Source: CAYSQW01 sp964433135
GTDB taxonomy: Bacteria > Acidobacteriota > Aminicenantia > Aminicenantales > Aminicenantaceae
Reading direction: 5' to 3'
NCBI GenBank assembly: GCA_964433135.1
Contig: CAYSQW010000007.1
Coordinates: forward strand, 37,735 to 101,734
Length of the DNA stretch: 64,000 bases
The stretch's first letter is position 1; each line of letters begins with the position of its first letter. Shown here piece after piece: positions 55,066 to 64,000 of this stretch. The notes beneath the pieces were generated by a model. It ran no database searches. It had not been told where the DNA came from and saw only the letters and a list, made by a program, of their open reading frames with translations. The position numbers were made by a program, and so were the translations under genes.

Positions 55066-55817
55066 AGGGGGGAACGATCGTATCTTTGAGAAACGTGGAT
55101 TTTCACTATCGTGGGATCAAGGTTCTGGAGGATGTGAACCTGAGCATCGAAAAAAGAGATTTTCTGGCCGTTGTGGGACCGAATGCGGGTGGAAAAACCA
55201 CGCTGCTGAAAATAATGCTGGGACTTTTGAAGCCGACGCGGGGGGATGTGAGGATCTTTGGTAAATCACCCCTGAAGGCGCGAGCGCGTATAGGATACAT
55301 GCCGCAGTATGCGCGGCTGGATCCGCTTTTTCCGGTCAATGTTATGGATGTCGTCTTGATGGGGAGGCTCGGGCGTTCGATTAAACCCGGTCGATACGGA
55401 AAGATTGACCGGCAGGCGGCGGAGGATGCTCTGGGCAAACTCGAGCTTACCCGGGTGATTCACAGCGCCTTTTCCGCACTTTCGGGAGGTCAGCGGCAGA
55501 GGGTGCTGATAGCCCGGGCTCTGGTTTCCAATCCGGACCTTCTGCTGCTGGACGAGCCGACCGCAAATGTCGATGCGGTCGTCGAAACGGAGTTCTATGA
55601 GATATTGAAACGCCTCAATGAGGAAATGACCATCGTTCTCGTGACGCATGACTTGGGATTCGTTTCCCGTTATGTGAAGCATGTCGCTTGCGTCAATCGG
55701 CGTGTCGTCGTTCATCCCACGCATGAAATAACCGGAGAAGTGATCAACGAGGTTTACGGGTGCGATGTGCGGATGGTTCGTCACGACGAGATCGGAGGGG
55801 GGCGGGAGGCGGAATGA
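55062..55817 (+). CDS. znuC: Metal ABC transporter ATP-binding protein
   Basis: 251 residues. Walker A GPNAGGKTT, Q-loop MPQY, signature LSGGQRQR, Walker B LLLLDEPT and switch-His VTHD are intact. ZnuC/MntB type by context. Both ends overlap neighbours by four bases (ATGA), showing tight translational coupling with the binding protein and permease. The symbol is by family and context, since Zn versus Mn cannot be separated by sequence. Confidence 0.9.
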   Translation: MKGGTIVSLRNVDFHYRGIKVLEDVNLSIEKRDFLAVVGPNAGGKTTLLKIMLGLLKPTRGDVRIFGKSPLKARARIGYMPQYARLDPLFPVNVMDVVLMGRLGRSIKPGRYGKIDRQAAEDALGKLELTRVIHSAFSALSGGQRQRVLIARALVSNPDLLLLDEPTANVDAVVETEFYEILKRLNEEMTIVLVTHDLGFVSRYVKHVACVNRRVVVHPTHEITGEVINEVYGCDVRMVRHDEIGGGREAE

Positions 55818-56692
55818 TTGAATTCTTCAGTGACCTGCTGCAGCAGCGGTTCCTGCAGTATGCTCTGCTGAGCGGTCTCCTGGCCAGTGTGGCCTGCGGT
55901 ATTGTCGGAAGCTATATCGTGACGCGCCGGATCACGTTCATCGCCGGGGGCATCGCCCACAGCGTTTTGGGGGGAATGGGGGGCGCACGCTACTGCCAAG
56001 TGGTTTTCGGCTGGGATTGGATGCACCCTCTTTACGGTGCGATTGCCGCCGCGCTGATTGCGGCGCTGATCATCGGAGTCTCCAGCTTGTCCTCCACCCG
56101 GCAGAGAGAAGATACCGTCATCAGCGCCATCTGGGCTGTCGGCATGGCGGTCGGAATCCTCTTCATATTCAAAACGCCGGGATATACCGAAAATCTGATG
56201 AGCTATCTTTTCGGCAATATCCTCATGGTTTCCGCTTCCGATCTGTGGCTGGTCGCCGGGCTGGACATCTTGGTCGTGACGGCGGGGATCGTGTTCTACA
56301 AGCAGCTGCTCGCAGTGTGCTTTGATGAAGAGTTCGCCAAACTGCGCGGGCTCAAGGTGGAATTCTATTATATCCTGCTGTTGTGTCTCACTGCTTTGAC
56401 GGTGGTGCTGCTGGTCTCTGTGGTCGGGATCGTGCTGGTCATCGCTCTGCTTACGATTCCCGCGGCGGTAGCGGGCCAGTTCGCCAAGCGTTTATGGCAG
56501 ATGATGATCCTGGCCGTGGTCTTCACCGCGGGATTCACCGCCTTCGGTCTTGCTCTCAGCTACGGTTCCAATCTGCCCTCGGGGGCGACGACGATCCTTC
56601 TGGCGGGAGCCGTATATTTTCTGATCCTTGTTTTTCCCGTGCGCCGCCGACGCCGAAAAACCGCTGTAAAAAACGCATCATCCGCCCGATGA
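55814..56692 (+). CDS. znuB: Metal ABC transporter permease
   Basis: 292 residues with eight or so membrane helices; the family block AGGIAHSVLGGMGGA and the EFAKLRGLKVEFYY coupling region are typical of ZnuB-type permeases. Start at 55814 overlaps the ATPase stop; GGAGGCGG lies upstream. Its last 15 bases overlap the 3' end of the convergent cysteine synthase-type gene. Confidence 0.9.
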   Translation: MIEFFSDLLQQRFLQYALLSGLLASVACGIVGSYIVTRRITFIAGGIAHSVLGGMGGARYCQVVFGWDWMHPLYGAIAAALIAALIIGVSSLSSTRQREDTVISAIWAVGMAVGILFIFKTPGYTENLMSYLFGNILMVSASDLWLVAGLDILVVTAGIVFYKQLLAVCFDEEFAKLRGLKVEFYYILLLCLTALTVVLLVSVVGIVLVIALLTIPAAVAGQFAKRLWQMMILAVVFTAGFTAFGLALSYGSNLPSGATTILLAGAVYFLILVFPVRRRRRKTAVKNASSAR

Positions 56693-57685
56693 GTTGATCG
56701 GTCTGCCGAGGATGCCTTTGGAACGCAGCCATTCATCGTTATAGATCGTGCTCAGGTAGCGGTTGGCCGAATCCGGGAATATCGTAAGGATACGGGCCGG
56801 ACGTCCGAGTTCCGCGGCGAGTTTTCGTGCTCCCCACAAGGCGGCCCCGCTGGAGCCGCCGGCCAGGATGGCTTCGGCATCGGCCAGCCTGCGGGTCATG
56901 AGAAAGGCATCTTTGTCCGTAACCTGGTAGATGTCGTCGATGACGTCGAAATCCACGCAGCCGATCATAAATTCGTCGCCCAGTCCTTCCAGGAGATAGG
57001 GTTTCGGAGTGACGTGCCGACCCGTGTGGAAGAATGAATGGAATATTGAACCGACCGGATCCACCGCGATGACCTTGATGGAAGGGTCGCGCTCTTTGAG
57101 ATATTTTCCCGTCCCGCAGATGGTCCCCCCGGTACCGATGCCGGCGATGAAGTAATCGAGACGGCCGTCCATCTGTTCCCAGATCTCCGGACCGGTTGTG
57201 TGATAATGGGCTTCATTGTTGGCTCGATTGTTGTGCTGGTCGAAATAATAGCTGTTGGGTGTTTCCGCGGCGATACGGGGAGCCAGGTTGTTATAGCTTT
57301 CCGGAGAATCCGGGGGCAGGGTGTGATCGACGGCGATGATTTCAGCATGCAGCGCATGCAGAAACTTTATTTTTTCCGGACTCAGGCTGTCGCGGATTAT
57401 GATCTTTAATTTATACCCCTTGAGGGCGCAGACGGCGGCCAGCGCCAGCGCGGTATTTCCGGAAGAGCTTTCCACGATGGTCGCCCCGGGAGCGAGGCGT
57501 CCTTCCCTTTCGGCTTTTTCGATCATGTATTTGGCGATCCTGTCCTTGACGCTACCCAGGGGATTGAGATACTCCAGCTTGGCGTAGATTTCCGCCGGGA
57601 CATCCGAGGCGGAGGGGCCGAGCTTGATGAGGGGTGTGTTGCCGATGCCTTCCAGGATAGAATGATACGTGTTTTCCGCAGCCAT
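56678..57685 (-). CDS. Cysteine synthase / cystathionine beta-synthase-like PLP enzyme
   Basis: 335 residues, fold-type II PLP enzyme. IGNTPLI, then K47 in NPLGSVKDR forms the Schiff base, VESSSGNTALALA binds the substrate, and GIGTGGTICG binds the phosphate. No CBS or C-terminal regulatory domain. Could be O-acetylserine sulfhydrylase or a cystathionine synthase; context does not decide. Cytosolic. Upstream 57686-57947 shows no gene. Confidence 0.88.
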   Translation of the reverse strand: MAAENTYHSILEGIGNTPLIKLGPSASDVPAEIYAKLEYLNPLGSVKDRIAKYMIEKAEREGRLAPGATIVESSSGNTALALAAVCALKGYKLKIIIRDSLSPEKIKFLHALHAEIIAVDHTLPPDSPESYNNLAPRIAAETPNSYYFDQHNNRANNEAHYHTTGPEIWEQMDGRLDYFIAGIGTGGTICGTGKYLKERDPSIKVIAVDPVGSIFHSFFHTGRHVTPKPYLLEGLGDEFMIGCVDFDVIDDIYQVTDKDAFLMTRRLADAEAILAGGSSGAALWGARKLAAELGRPARILTIFPDSANRYLSTIYNDEWLRSKGILGRPINSSGG

Positions 57686-57947
57686 GGGAATTTCAACTCC
57701 TGTACGTGAAATGAATCTCCGTCGGCCGCTGCGCCGATGAAGATGAAAAACTGTTTATAACAGGCACGGACGCATCTGTCAATGCAGATTCCTGAAGAGG
57801 GTTGGATGTCGGCGGTCGGTATCCGTAATGCGAAAAAATAAGCGAGAAAACGAGTCCGGTAAGCCAACGGGCAGATCCGCCGGCACCTCTCCTTTCTTTT
57901 AACCGGAGGCAGAATGGGCAGGGATGAGGGGCTCCGAGGTGGGAAAA

Positions 57948-57972
57948 GGGGCCTCACACGGAGTGAGGCCCC
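57948..57972 (-). terminator. Intrinsic terminator of esterase paralogue 4
   Basis: Perfect 10-bp stem GGGGCCTCAC/GTGAGGCCCC with a 5-base loop, followed on the minus strand by UUUU. It starts six bases after the stop of the esterase gene. Confidence 0.85.
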
Positions 57973-57978
57973 GGATAT

Positions 57979-59745
57979 TCAATAACGCCAGCTTTTCAGA
58001 TCGGCGCCGCGCGGGTGGTTTTTCATCATGCGCTCCACCATGACGGGCGCGTACATCTGCTGATAGCGGAGTCTGGAGATGGCGTTGGGTTGATCGTGGT
58101 CGCCGTTCCAGCAGTGCTCCGCCCGGTCGCCGTAGTCCACGTCTCCGTCATAGTAGGGGTTTGTCGTGCTCTCCAGAAAATCTTCCACCAGGTAAACCGC
58201 GTTGTTGAGATAATAATTATCCATGTCGCCGCAGTAGATGTGAATTTTTCCTTTGAGCTTGGGGCCCAGAGTTTTCCAGTCGCGCTCGAGGATGAGTCCC
58301 AGGTCGTAATTTTCTCGCCAGTAGGCCGCTACTTCCGGATCGATCTCGCCGGTCAATTTATCCCAAAGCGGTTTGGGGTAGCCGTCTTCGTCTGTGGGTC
58401 CGTAGACGGCGAACCATATATCCCATTGGTCTCCGGACCGGCCCCGGGTGGCGACGGCATGTTCGCCGCGATTGATTTCTTCCAAGGTGGCGCTCACTTC
58501 ACCCAGATAATTCCGTTTTCCGGGGCGAGGCGTCTTCTTCCAGGGGCTCTCAAGGAAATAGGCGTTCTTATCCTTATAGATATCCACCACCGTGAACGCA
58601 CGGAAGGTGATGGGATCCGGACAGGCGGCGAAGCAGCCGTTGAATTCTTCCGGATAAAATACCTGAGCGGCTAGAGCTTCCCATCCTCCCGTGGAACCTC
58701 CGTATGTGAAGCGGGCCCAACCTTCACCGATACCGCGGTATTTCTTTTCGATATGAGGGACCAACTCCTGCATGATGGCGTCTCCGTAAGGGCCGAGGTT
58801 GGCCGAATTGACGGCATACGAATCGTCGAAATACGGATTGGGATGCTGGATGGTGATCAGGATCATGCGCGGCGTATCGGGTGCGGTCCAATATTGGTAG
58901 AATTTATGAGCGTATTCCTGGACTATTTTGTTGTAGCCTTCCAAATGGAAGCGCTCGCTGTATTCCGGCTCGAGATCCGGGTCCGGCGGCTCTTCCCGGA
59001 AAAGGTCGAAAATATAGGGGTTCGCGAAGTGGCCGTGATTGATGACAAGCGGGTAACGGGCTTCGGGATGCTCCTCGAATCCATGGGGAAGCAGAACGTG
59101 GGCGCCCAGGAACATGGGGCGGCCCCAGAACTCCGTCAGCAGTCGGCTTTGAATCTTTTCGATCTTGATGTATCGGGTCTCTTCCGGTTCCGAGGCGGGA
59201 GGAATTTCCTGATCCAACTCAATGGATATGGTTTGGCTGCGGCCGGGATTGATTTTTATCTTACGGGGGGTGCTGTACAGGTTCCCGGGCTTGATGTTCC
59301 ATTTTTGGCCTTCGCCTTGATCGGGAGGGAGTTTTACAGTGTGTCCGTCCGCCCGGTTAAAGGTTTCATATCGGTTGAGAAGAGCCTGCACCCGGTAGGT
59401 TCCCTTAGGGATCCGGGCGATGCTCTCAAGTGGAAAACCGAAAGCCGAGGCGTCGATGATCGCTTCCGTTTCCGGCTGGAGTCCCTCGACATCCGTACCG
59501 AAGAGAAGCTGAGTGTCCTTTTCACGAACAGCTATCTGTTTTATCGGGTCCGCGCCCTCCTCGGAAGAGACGACCAGCAGTATCCTGCCGTCCAGAGGCG
59601 CCGCTGATTTTGCCGCCGGAAAAGAGATGCCGAATTTAAGCCGGCATTCCTGTTCGGATCCTTGCGGACGGCAGGCCGGGAGGCAAAGGATCAGAGCGAT
59701 ACATAAGCCTATCGCGATTCTCCATTTCAAGTGATATCCGGACAT
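57979..59745 (-). CDS. Lipoprotein alpha/beta-hydrolase, putative esterase (paralogue 4 of 4)
   Basis: 588 residues with lipobox LPAC. Nucleophile S351 in GGSTGGWE, GDMDNYYLNNAV and EHCWNGDH downstream, LPPDQGEGQKWN in the N-terminal domain, and the ending PRGADLKSWRY. Clearly closest to paralogues 2 and 3 although 31 kb away and on the other strand. Start at 59745 is behind ACAGGAGG; the open frame runs on to 59862 without a site. Single gene with its own terminator. Confidence 0.83.
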   Translation of the reverse strand: MSGYHLKWRIAIGLCIALILCLPACRPQGSEQECRLKFGISFPAAKSAAPLDGRILLVVSSEEGADPIKQIAVREKDTQLLFGTDVEGLQPETEAIIDASAFGFPLESIARIPKGTYRVQALLNRYETFNRADGHTVKLPPDQGEGQKWNIKPGNLYSTPRKIKINPGRSQTISIELDQEIPPASEPEETRYIKIEKIQSRLLTEFWGRPMFLGAHVLLPHGFEEHPEARYPLVINHGHFANPYIFDLFREEPPDPDLEPEYSERFHLEGYNKIVQEYAHKFYQYWTAPDTPRMILITIQHPNPYFDDSYAVNSANLGPYGDAIMQELVPHIEKKYRGIGEGWARFTYGGSTGGWEALAAQVFYPEEFNGCFAACPDPITFRAFTVVDIYKDKNAYFLESPWKKTPRPGKRNYLGEVSATLEEINRGEHAVATRGRSGDQWDIWFAVYGPTDEDGYPKPLWDKLTGEIDPEVAAYWRENYDLGLILERDWKTLGPKLKGKIHIYCGDMDNYYLNNAVYLVEDFLESTTNPYYDGDVDYGDRAEHCWNGDHDQPNAISRLRYQQMYAPVMVERMMKNHPRGADLKSWRY

Positions 59746-59883
59746 GGTTCCTCCTGTAATCATATATAATATATTTATATGTATCCTATTTTGCGGATTA
59801 AATCCAGAGCTCTTCTGAAATTGTTTGATGTTTAGTCCGGTATGATAAGAAAGAATCAACATCTTCCAATCCGGAGGCTGCGT

Positions 59884-61695
59884 TCATTGGAAAGTGGAAG
59901 CATCTTTCGCCGGATCGCTGAGTACGATGAGCGTATTTCCCGTTTTGGGAGAAGGAGAATGGTCCGCGGTGAAGACTTCGAGGTGTCCGTCCGCGTCCAT
60001 GAGGAAAAGAGGAAGGAAGGAATTTCGTTGACGCGACCGGATATACCGCAGGCTTTCCTCGGAATCCAGTTTGAGTATTTTGACCTGTGCTCCGGCCCGA
60101 ACCCGTCGGCTCAGGATATCGTAGGTGATATCCGTACCGAAGAGCAGTCGACCCTGCATTCGAGGCTGCGTTCCGTGGCGGTGTAGTTTTTGGCTTTCTT
60201 CGGATGACAATTGGTACAGCTCGCGGCTTTCCAAGAGATGATCCAGGTGGATAACGGCCAGCGAATTTATCTCGTTGTTGGCGGTTACGGCCAGAACCCT
60301 GCCGATCTCACTGGTTTCGATGAAATCAGTTACCTTGGGAGCCAGAACATTTTTGTGGAGCGTCGGCAGGCCCGCGCTTCGGGCCGCGGTGATTGCGGAG
60401 GGGTTGCTATCGACCATGACCACGCTGATTCCGAGATTTTTCAGCGCGGATCCGATCTGACGCGCCCAGTCGTGGGCGCCGACGATAAGAAAGCCTTGCG
60501 GCTGTTTTTGGACGACCTTGAGCCTGCGTCCCGCCGGGGCCGCCGTCAGTCCGTAAAAGCCCACGGTGACGATGATGACCAGGAATGTGAGAGGCATCAA
60601 CCGGGAGGCTTCGGGGTGACCGGTTTCCATCAAACGCAAGGAAAAGATCGAGGAAACGGCGGCGGCGACGATTCCGCGGGGAGCCATCCAGGCCAAAAAA
60701 ATTCGCTGGCGCCATTTCAGTTTAGAGCCCAGGGTGGACAAAGCCACCGCGGCCGGCCGGACCGCAAGGATGAGGAATGCGAGGAAAAGCAGGCTGCGGC
60801 CGTTCAGATAAGCAAGATCTCCGGCGTCTAATCGAGCGGAGAGTACGATGAAAAGAATGGAGATCAGCAGTACCCGCATGTCTTCGGTAAACTGGATGCC
60901 CCGTTCCACTGAGACGCGTTTTTGATTGGCCAGGATGATGCCCATGAAGGTTACGGCGAACAAGCCGGATTCTTCGGCGATGAGGTTGGAACCCGTAAAG
61001 GAACCCAGGACCACGATCAGGGAAATCGGATTCTGAAGGAAATCGGGTATACGGTGGAAGCGGAGACCGAACATCAGGATCAAAGCCCCGAGGAGACCGA
61101 AAAGGCCGCCGACGGAAGCGGTTTTCAACAGCTGGGCCAAGCTGAAAATCAAAGGCCGGTGTTGCGGGCCGATAAAGAGCGCCTCGAAGGTGAGCAGAGC
61201 CAGTACGGCTCCTATGGGATCGATGATGATTCCCTCCCATTTGATGATGGAGGCGAGGTGTGCGGCCGGGCGGACATGGCGCAGCAGCGGGATGATGACC
61301 GTGGGGCCGGTTACGACCAGGATAGCGCCGAAGAGAACGGATAGGTCTGTGGGCATCTTCAATAAAAAAAACGCGGCGCCGGCGGTCAAAAGCCACGTGA
61401 TCCCCGCTCCCAAGCTGACCAGCAGCCAGACGACGCGGCCGCTGCCCCGCAGTTCGGAAATCTTCAGGCTGAGTCCCCCCTCAAACAGGATGAGAGCTAC
61501 GGCCAGAGACACGAACGGGAAAAGAAGGTCGCCGAAAAGTCTGTCGACCGGGATCCAGCCTGTTACGGGACCGGCGCCGATCCCGAACAGCAGAAGCAGC
61601 AGGATGGCGGGAAGATGAAAACGCCAGGCGAGAAACTGCGCCAGGATCCCCAGAACCACGATCGCGGCGAGACTTATGATGATGTTTTCGTACAC
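59884..61695 (-). CDS. CPA1-type cation/proton antiporter with C-terminal TrkA-N domain
   Basis: 603 residues. About 12 membrane helices over residues 1-390 (FGIGAGPVTGWIP, ALILFEGGLSL, GAILVVTGPTVIIPLLRHV, the ND/TGP-type ion motif), then a TrkA-N nucleotide-binding domain (FLIVGAHDWARQIGSALKN) and a short TrkA-C-like end. Exchanges Na+ or K+ for protons, with NAD(H) or another nucleotide as likely regulator. Ion choice uncertain. Confidence 0.9.
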   Translation of the reverse strand: MYENIIISLAAIVVLGILAQFLAWRFHLPAILLLLLFGIGAGPVTGWIPVDRLFGDLLFPFVSLAVALILFEGGLSLKISELRGSGRVVWLLVSLGAGITWLLTAGAAFFLLKMPTDLSVLFGAILVVTGPTVIIPLLRHVRPAAHLASIIKWEGIIIDPIGAVLALLTFEALFIGPQHRPLIFSLAQLLKTASVGGLFGLLGALILMFGLRFHRIPDFLQNPISLIVVLGSFTGSNLIAEESGLFAVTFMGIILANQKRVSVERGIQFTEDMRVLLISILFIVLSARLDAGDLAYLNGRSLLFLAFLILAVRPAAVALSTLGSKLKWRQRIFLAWMAPRGIVAAAVSSIFSLRLMETGHPEASRLMPLTFLVIIVTVGFYGLTAAPAGRRLKVVQKQPQGFLIVGAHDWARQIGSALKNLGISVVMVDSNPSAITAARSAGLPTLHKNVLAPKVTDFIETSEIGRVLAVTANNEINSLAVIHLDHLLESRELYQLSSEESQKLHRHGTQPRMQGRLLFGTDITYDILSRRVRAGAQVKILKLDSEESLRYIRSRQRNSFLPLFLMDADGHLEVFTADHSPSPKTGNTLIVLSDPAKDASTFQ

Positions 61696-61857
61696 GGGTA
61701 TTCTCTTTTGATCTGCAGAGCCGGCCTTGACGAGCTTTATGGATGTCCGCAGGATCTTATGAACATATCACGGCTATCATAAGAAATCATCGGGGATTCC
61801 GTCAAGCGCGGTGGTGTCCTAAAGATTGGGAGATGCCTGAGTATGATCGTGCGGTGT

Positions 61858-61887
61858 AAAAAAAAGCCCCCCGGTTTCCCGGGGGGC
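61858..61887 (-). terminator. Intrinsic terminator of the Oar-like receptor
   Basis: On the minus strand a stem of nine pairs (61866-61874 with 61879-61887, G-C rich, loop of four) is followed by eight U residues (61858-61865), about 30 bases after the receptor stop. Confidence 0.85.
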
Positions 61888-61916
61888 CGGTTGATCTTAT
61901 GGTTCCGTGTCCGCGA

Positions 61917-64000
61917 TCAGAAGATGAACTTGAGTCCGAGGCGAAGTTCGATGGGATCGTAGAAGTCGAATTCCATGAGGAAGCGGGGATCTTTTTCCCA
62001 CGTGTAGACGTCGCCGTCCGCGGTCGTGAGGGTCTGAGCGTTCTCGTCGTAGGTGATGCCGCCGGAGAGCTGCTGGTCGGTCAGGCCGATGACGCTTCTG
62101 GTCAGCGTGTTGAAGACCTGGGTCGCGGTCTTGACGTTGAAGACGTTGTCGACGTTGATGCTGAGCTGGATGCGGTAGGCGTCGGTGATGGCGAGGTTGT
62201 ACTCGGCATAGATGTTGGTGAAGAACAGGAAGGGGGTGCGTCCGTCGGAGAGACGTCCGTCGACCGTCAGGGTCTCGGGGGCGTTCATGACGCGGTTTAC
62301 GGGGACGCCGCTCTGGCCGCTGGTGAAGAAGCCCAGGGTGAGTCCGAAGTCGAAGGCATAGGAGCCGAAGACCTTGAACTGGTGCGGACGGTCGGTGGTC
62401 AGCGGGCCGTCGTTGACGTTCATGGCGCCGTCGCGAACCATGTACCAGAGGTCATAGGTGCGGTTGACGTTGGGCCGGTCGGCCAGTCCGTCATAGGTGC
62501 CGCGCAGGCTGCTGAACGTATAGGAGGCGCCGGCCATCCAGTTGTCGCTGAAGCGTTTTTCGATGCTGAGGTTCAAGCCGAGGTAATCGCGTTTGGCCGG
62601 GGGGATGGTGGGGATGAAGTCCTGGAACTTGCCGCCGTCGCGCTCGTTGAGCGTGAATCCGTAACCGGGATTGGCGGTGTAGTAGGTTTCACCCTGATTG
62701 TCCTGCACGCCGACGTCTTCGATGGCGCGGATCAGGTGCTTGTAAACGAAGCGGGCCGAAACAGACACGTTCTCGATGAGTTTCTGTTCCAGACCGAAGG
62801 AGATCTCGGACTGGGTCATGGGGCGGATTTCGGGGTCTGTGGTGTCGAAGGAGGGTTTGCGCCAGTTGAGCGTCGTGATGTAGGTTCCCAGGGCGCCGGG
62901 ATTGTCAAGGGTCGCCTTGGTGTAGTCGTAGTCGTCCAGGGTGTAGTAGTCGGATTTCCATTTGAAGCCGCCGTAGCCGCCGATGGCCATTTCGAGCTTC
63001 ATGACGTCGTAATAGAGTCCGAAGCTTCCGAAGATCTTGGTGTTGGAGTCGCCGAACACGTCATAGACGAATCCCATGCGCGGGGCGATCTTGTCGCCGA
63101 ATCCGAACTGGATCGGGGGATAGCTGAACTCGGGCAGGTCGGAGAAGCTGGGGATGTCCTCTTTTTCTGCGCGAACGCCGATGTTGACGGTCAGGTTGGG
63201 CAGGAAGCTGGGAGAATAGGAGTCCTGGATGAAGACGGCCCAGCGGTTGCTGAAGGCTTCGGCGAAGGTCCCGTAGGGGCCCGTGAACTCGCCGCCGCGA
63301 ACGGCGTAGTAGCCGTACTTGCCGCGGATCTCATCCGTGGAATAAGAAGCATGAACAAAGGGATAATCCCAGGCGAACTGGAAGTAGGGATAGGCGATGG
63401 TGTTGTCGAGGTCTTCGTGCACGCGGACGTACTGAACGCCGGCTTTCCAGGCGTGCTCACCGGCCAGGTCCACATAGTAGGTGAAATCCAGGTTTCCGCT
63501 GTAGCGTTCCTTGACCATTTTGTTAGTGACGAACGCGTCGCCGTAGTTGTAGCTGATCCAGCCACGGGGTTTGACCAGGTCGGCCGGGATCTCGGGGAAC
63601 ATGGAGTTGGTGGTGCGGAGACCGTAGTTGCCTCCCGGTGTGGGATGGCGGAAGCGGTACAGGGGAGCGGAAGGTTCGACAAGCTGGTTGGTTTGGTTCT
63701 CATGGAACATGCCGCCTCTGGCCGTGACCAGGAAGTTGTTGCCGATGGTGTAGTCGGCGCTGACGTTGGCGCTCCAGTTGGGATAATCGAATCCGAAATC
63801 GGCCCAGGGATTGTCGGCGCTGTCCGTACCGGCGCGGTCGGGCAGGTTGCCCCGGAACCTATAGAAGTTGTTGACGAAGCTTCCGGATACCCGCAGGCCC
63901 TTGAGAGGCTGCGCCGTGAGTTTGGCCGAACCGTTGAACCAAGTTTCTTTCTGTGTGTGGGAGCTGTTGGGTATCGGGGGATCCTGCTGCCATTCGATGT
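61917..64000 (-). CDS. TonB-dependent receptor, Oar-like (N-terminus outside window)
   Basis: The frame is open to the window edge, so at least 694 C-terminal residues are visible; the Met at 63710 is internal. The sequence is barrel strand after strand (VTARGGMFHENQ, IGVRAEKEDIPSF, SEISFGLEQKLIENVSVSARFVY), ending LRLGLKFIF with terminal Phe, as in Oar-like/carboxypeptidase-regulatory TonB receptors of Acidobacteria. Codon use is strikingly biased to C-ending codons compared with neighbours, consistent with high expression. The ligand is unknown; plug and regulatory domains lie beyond the window. Confidence 0.87.
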   Translation of the reverse strand, partial: IEWQQDPPIPNSSHTQKETWFNGSAKLTAQPLKGLRVSGSFVNNFYRFRGNLPDRAGTDSADNPWADFGFDYPNWSANVSADYTIGNNFLVTARGGMFHENQTNQLVEPSAPLYRFRHPTPGGNYGLRTTNSMFPEIPADLVKPRGWISYNYGDAFVTNKMVKERYSGNLDFTYYVDLAGEHAWKAGVQYVRVHEDLDNTIAYPYFQFAWDYPFVHASYSTDEIRGKYGYYAVRGGEFTGPYGTFAEAFSNRWAVFIQDSYSPSFLPNLTVNIGVRAEKEDIPSFSDLPEFSYPPIQFGFGDKIAPRMGFVYDVFGDSNTKIFGSFGLYYDVMKLEMAIGGYGGFKWKSDYYTLDDYDYTKATLDNPGALGTYITTLNWRKPSFDTTDPEIRPMTQSEISFGLEQKLIENVSVSARFVYKHLIRAIEDVGVQDNQGETYYTANPGYGFTLNERDGGKFQDFIPTIPPAKRDYLGLNLSIEKRFSDNWMAGASYTFSSLRGTYDGLADRPNVNRTYDLWYMVRDGAMNVNDGPLTTDRPHQFKVFGSYAFDFGLTLGFFTSGQSGVPVNRVMNAPETLTVDGRLSDGRTPFLFFTNIYAEYNLAITDAYRIQLSINVDNVFNVKTATQVFNTLTRSVIGLTDQQLSGGITYDENAQTLTTADGDVYTWEKDPRFLMEFDFYDPIELRLGLKFIF

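Noticed and set aside
63191..63703. 170-codon Ser/Thr/Pro-rich open frame on the minus strand
   Set aside because: Shifted frame of the TonB receptor, created by its C-ending codon bias.
1..64000. tRNA, rRNA, CRISPR array, insertion sequence or phage genes
   Set aside because: Looked for throughout; no cloverleaf, regular direct-repeat array, transposase or integrase was recognised.

Overview
The window looks like chromosomal DNA of a Gram-negative, peptide- and glycan-degrading heterotroph. Outer-membrane signs are TonB-dependent receptors, a LolA-like protein, two other predicted outer-membrane barrels and many lipoprotein or Tat signals. A GWxTD-domain protein, a DUF5916 protein, a DUF1573-rhodanese-MauE trio, several exported M24 and S9 peptidases and an archaeal-type PheRS together suggest Acidobacteriota, most likely an Aminicenantes-like lineage. 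That assignment is an inference from gene content; no rRNA or tRNA gene was seen. Genes are densely packed, with clear GGAGG-type ribosome sites and several 4-bp ATGA overlaps.

Layout. 1-6.1 kb: end of a UbiA prenyltransferase, a TPR protein, and a lipoprotein esterase paired with an exported M24 peptidase. 6.4-14.5 kb: a metzincin-like metalloprotease, a ferritin-like protein, an aminotransferase, a GH127 arabinofuranosidase, and a DUF1573/rhodanese/MauE group. 14.6-21.3 kb: an M24 peptidase divergent from an S9 peptidase, a Tat-exported CGGC protein, and a DUF5916 barrel protein followed by a large inverted repeat. 21.7-28.7 kb: a Tat M24 peptidase, two tandem esterase paralogues and an M14 carboxypeptidase. 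29-36 kb: a probably frameshifted LolA-like protein, a GWxTD/TPR protein, an SGNH hydrolase, a lipoprotein-type methyltransferase, a DTW-domain tRNA enzyme and a Gly/Met-tailed lipoprotein. 36-42.3 kb: two overlapping M24 genes and pheS-pheT. 42.3-47 kb: a TonB receptor and an ECF sigma / membrane anti-sigma / Spy-like sensor cassette with its own terminator. 47-53.7 kb: a DUF1015 protein, then an operon of outer-membrane protein, TetR, RND exporter and LolA-like protein behind two palindromic operators. 53.8-56.7 kb: a ribbon-helix-helix/zinc-finger protein and a zinc-type ABC transporter. 56.7-64 kb: a cysteine synthase-type enzyme, the fourth esterase paralogue, a cation/proton antiporter, and the C-terminal part of an Oar-like TonB receptor.

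How it fits together. The dominant theme is exported hydrolysis: five M24 peptidases, one S9, one M14, one metzincin-like protease, four esterase-like lipoproteins, a GH127 and an SGNH hydrolase, all with export signals, plus TonB receptors for uptake. Three smaller regulatory units stand out: a CnrYXH-like sigma cassette, a TetR-controlled envelope-lipid export operon, and a zinc-uptake operon preceded by its likely regulator. The PheT subunit carries an unusual Cys4 zinc-ribbon-like segment.
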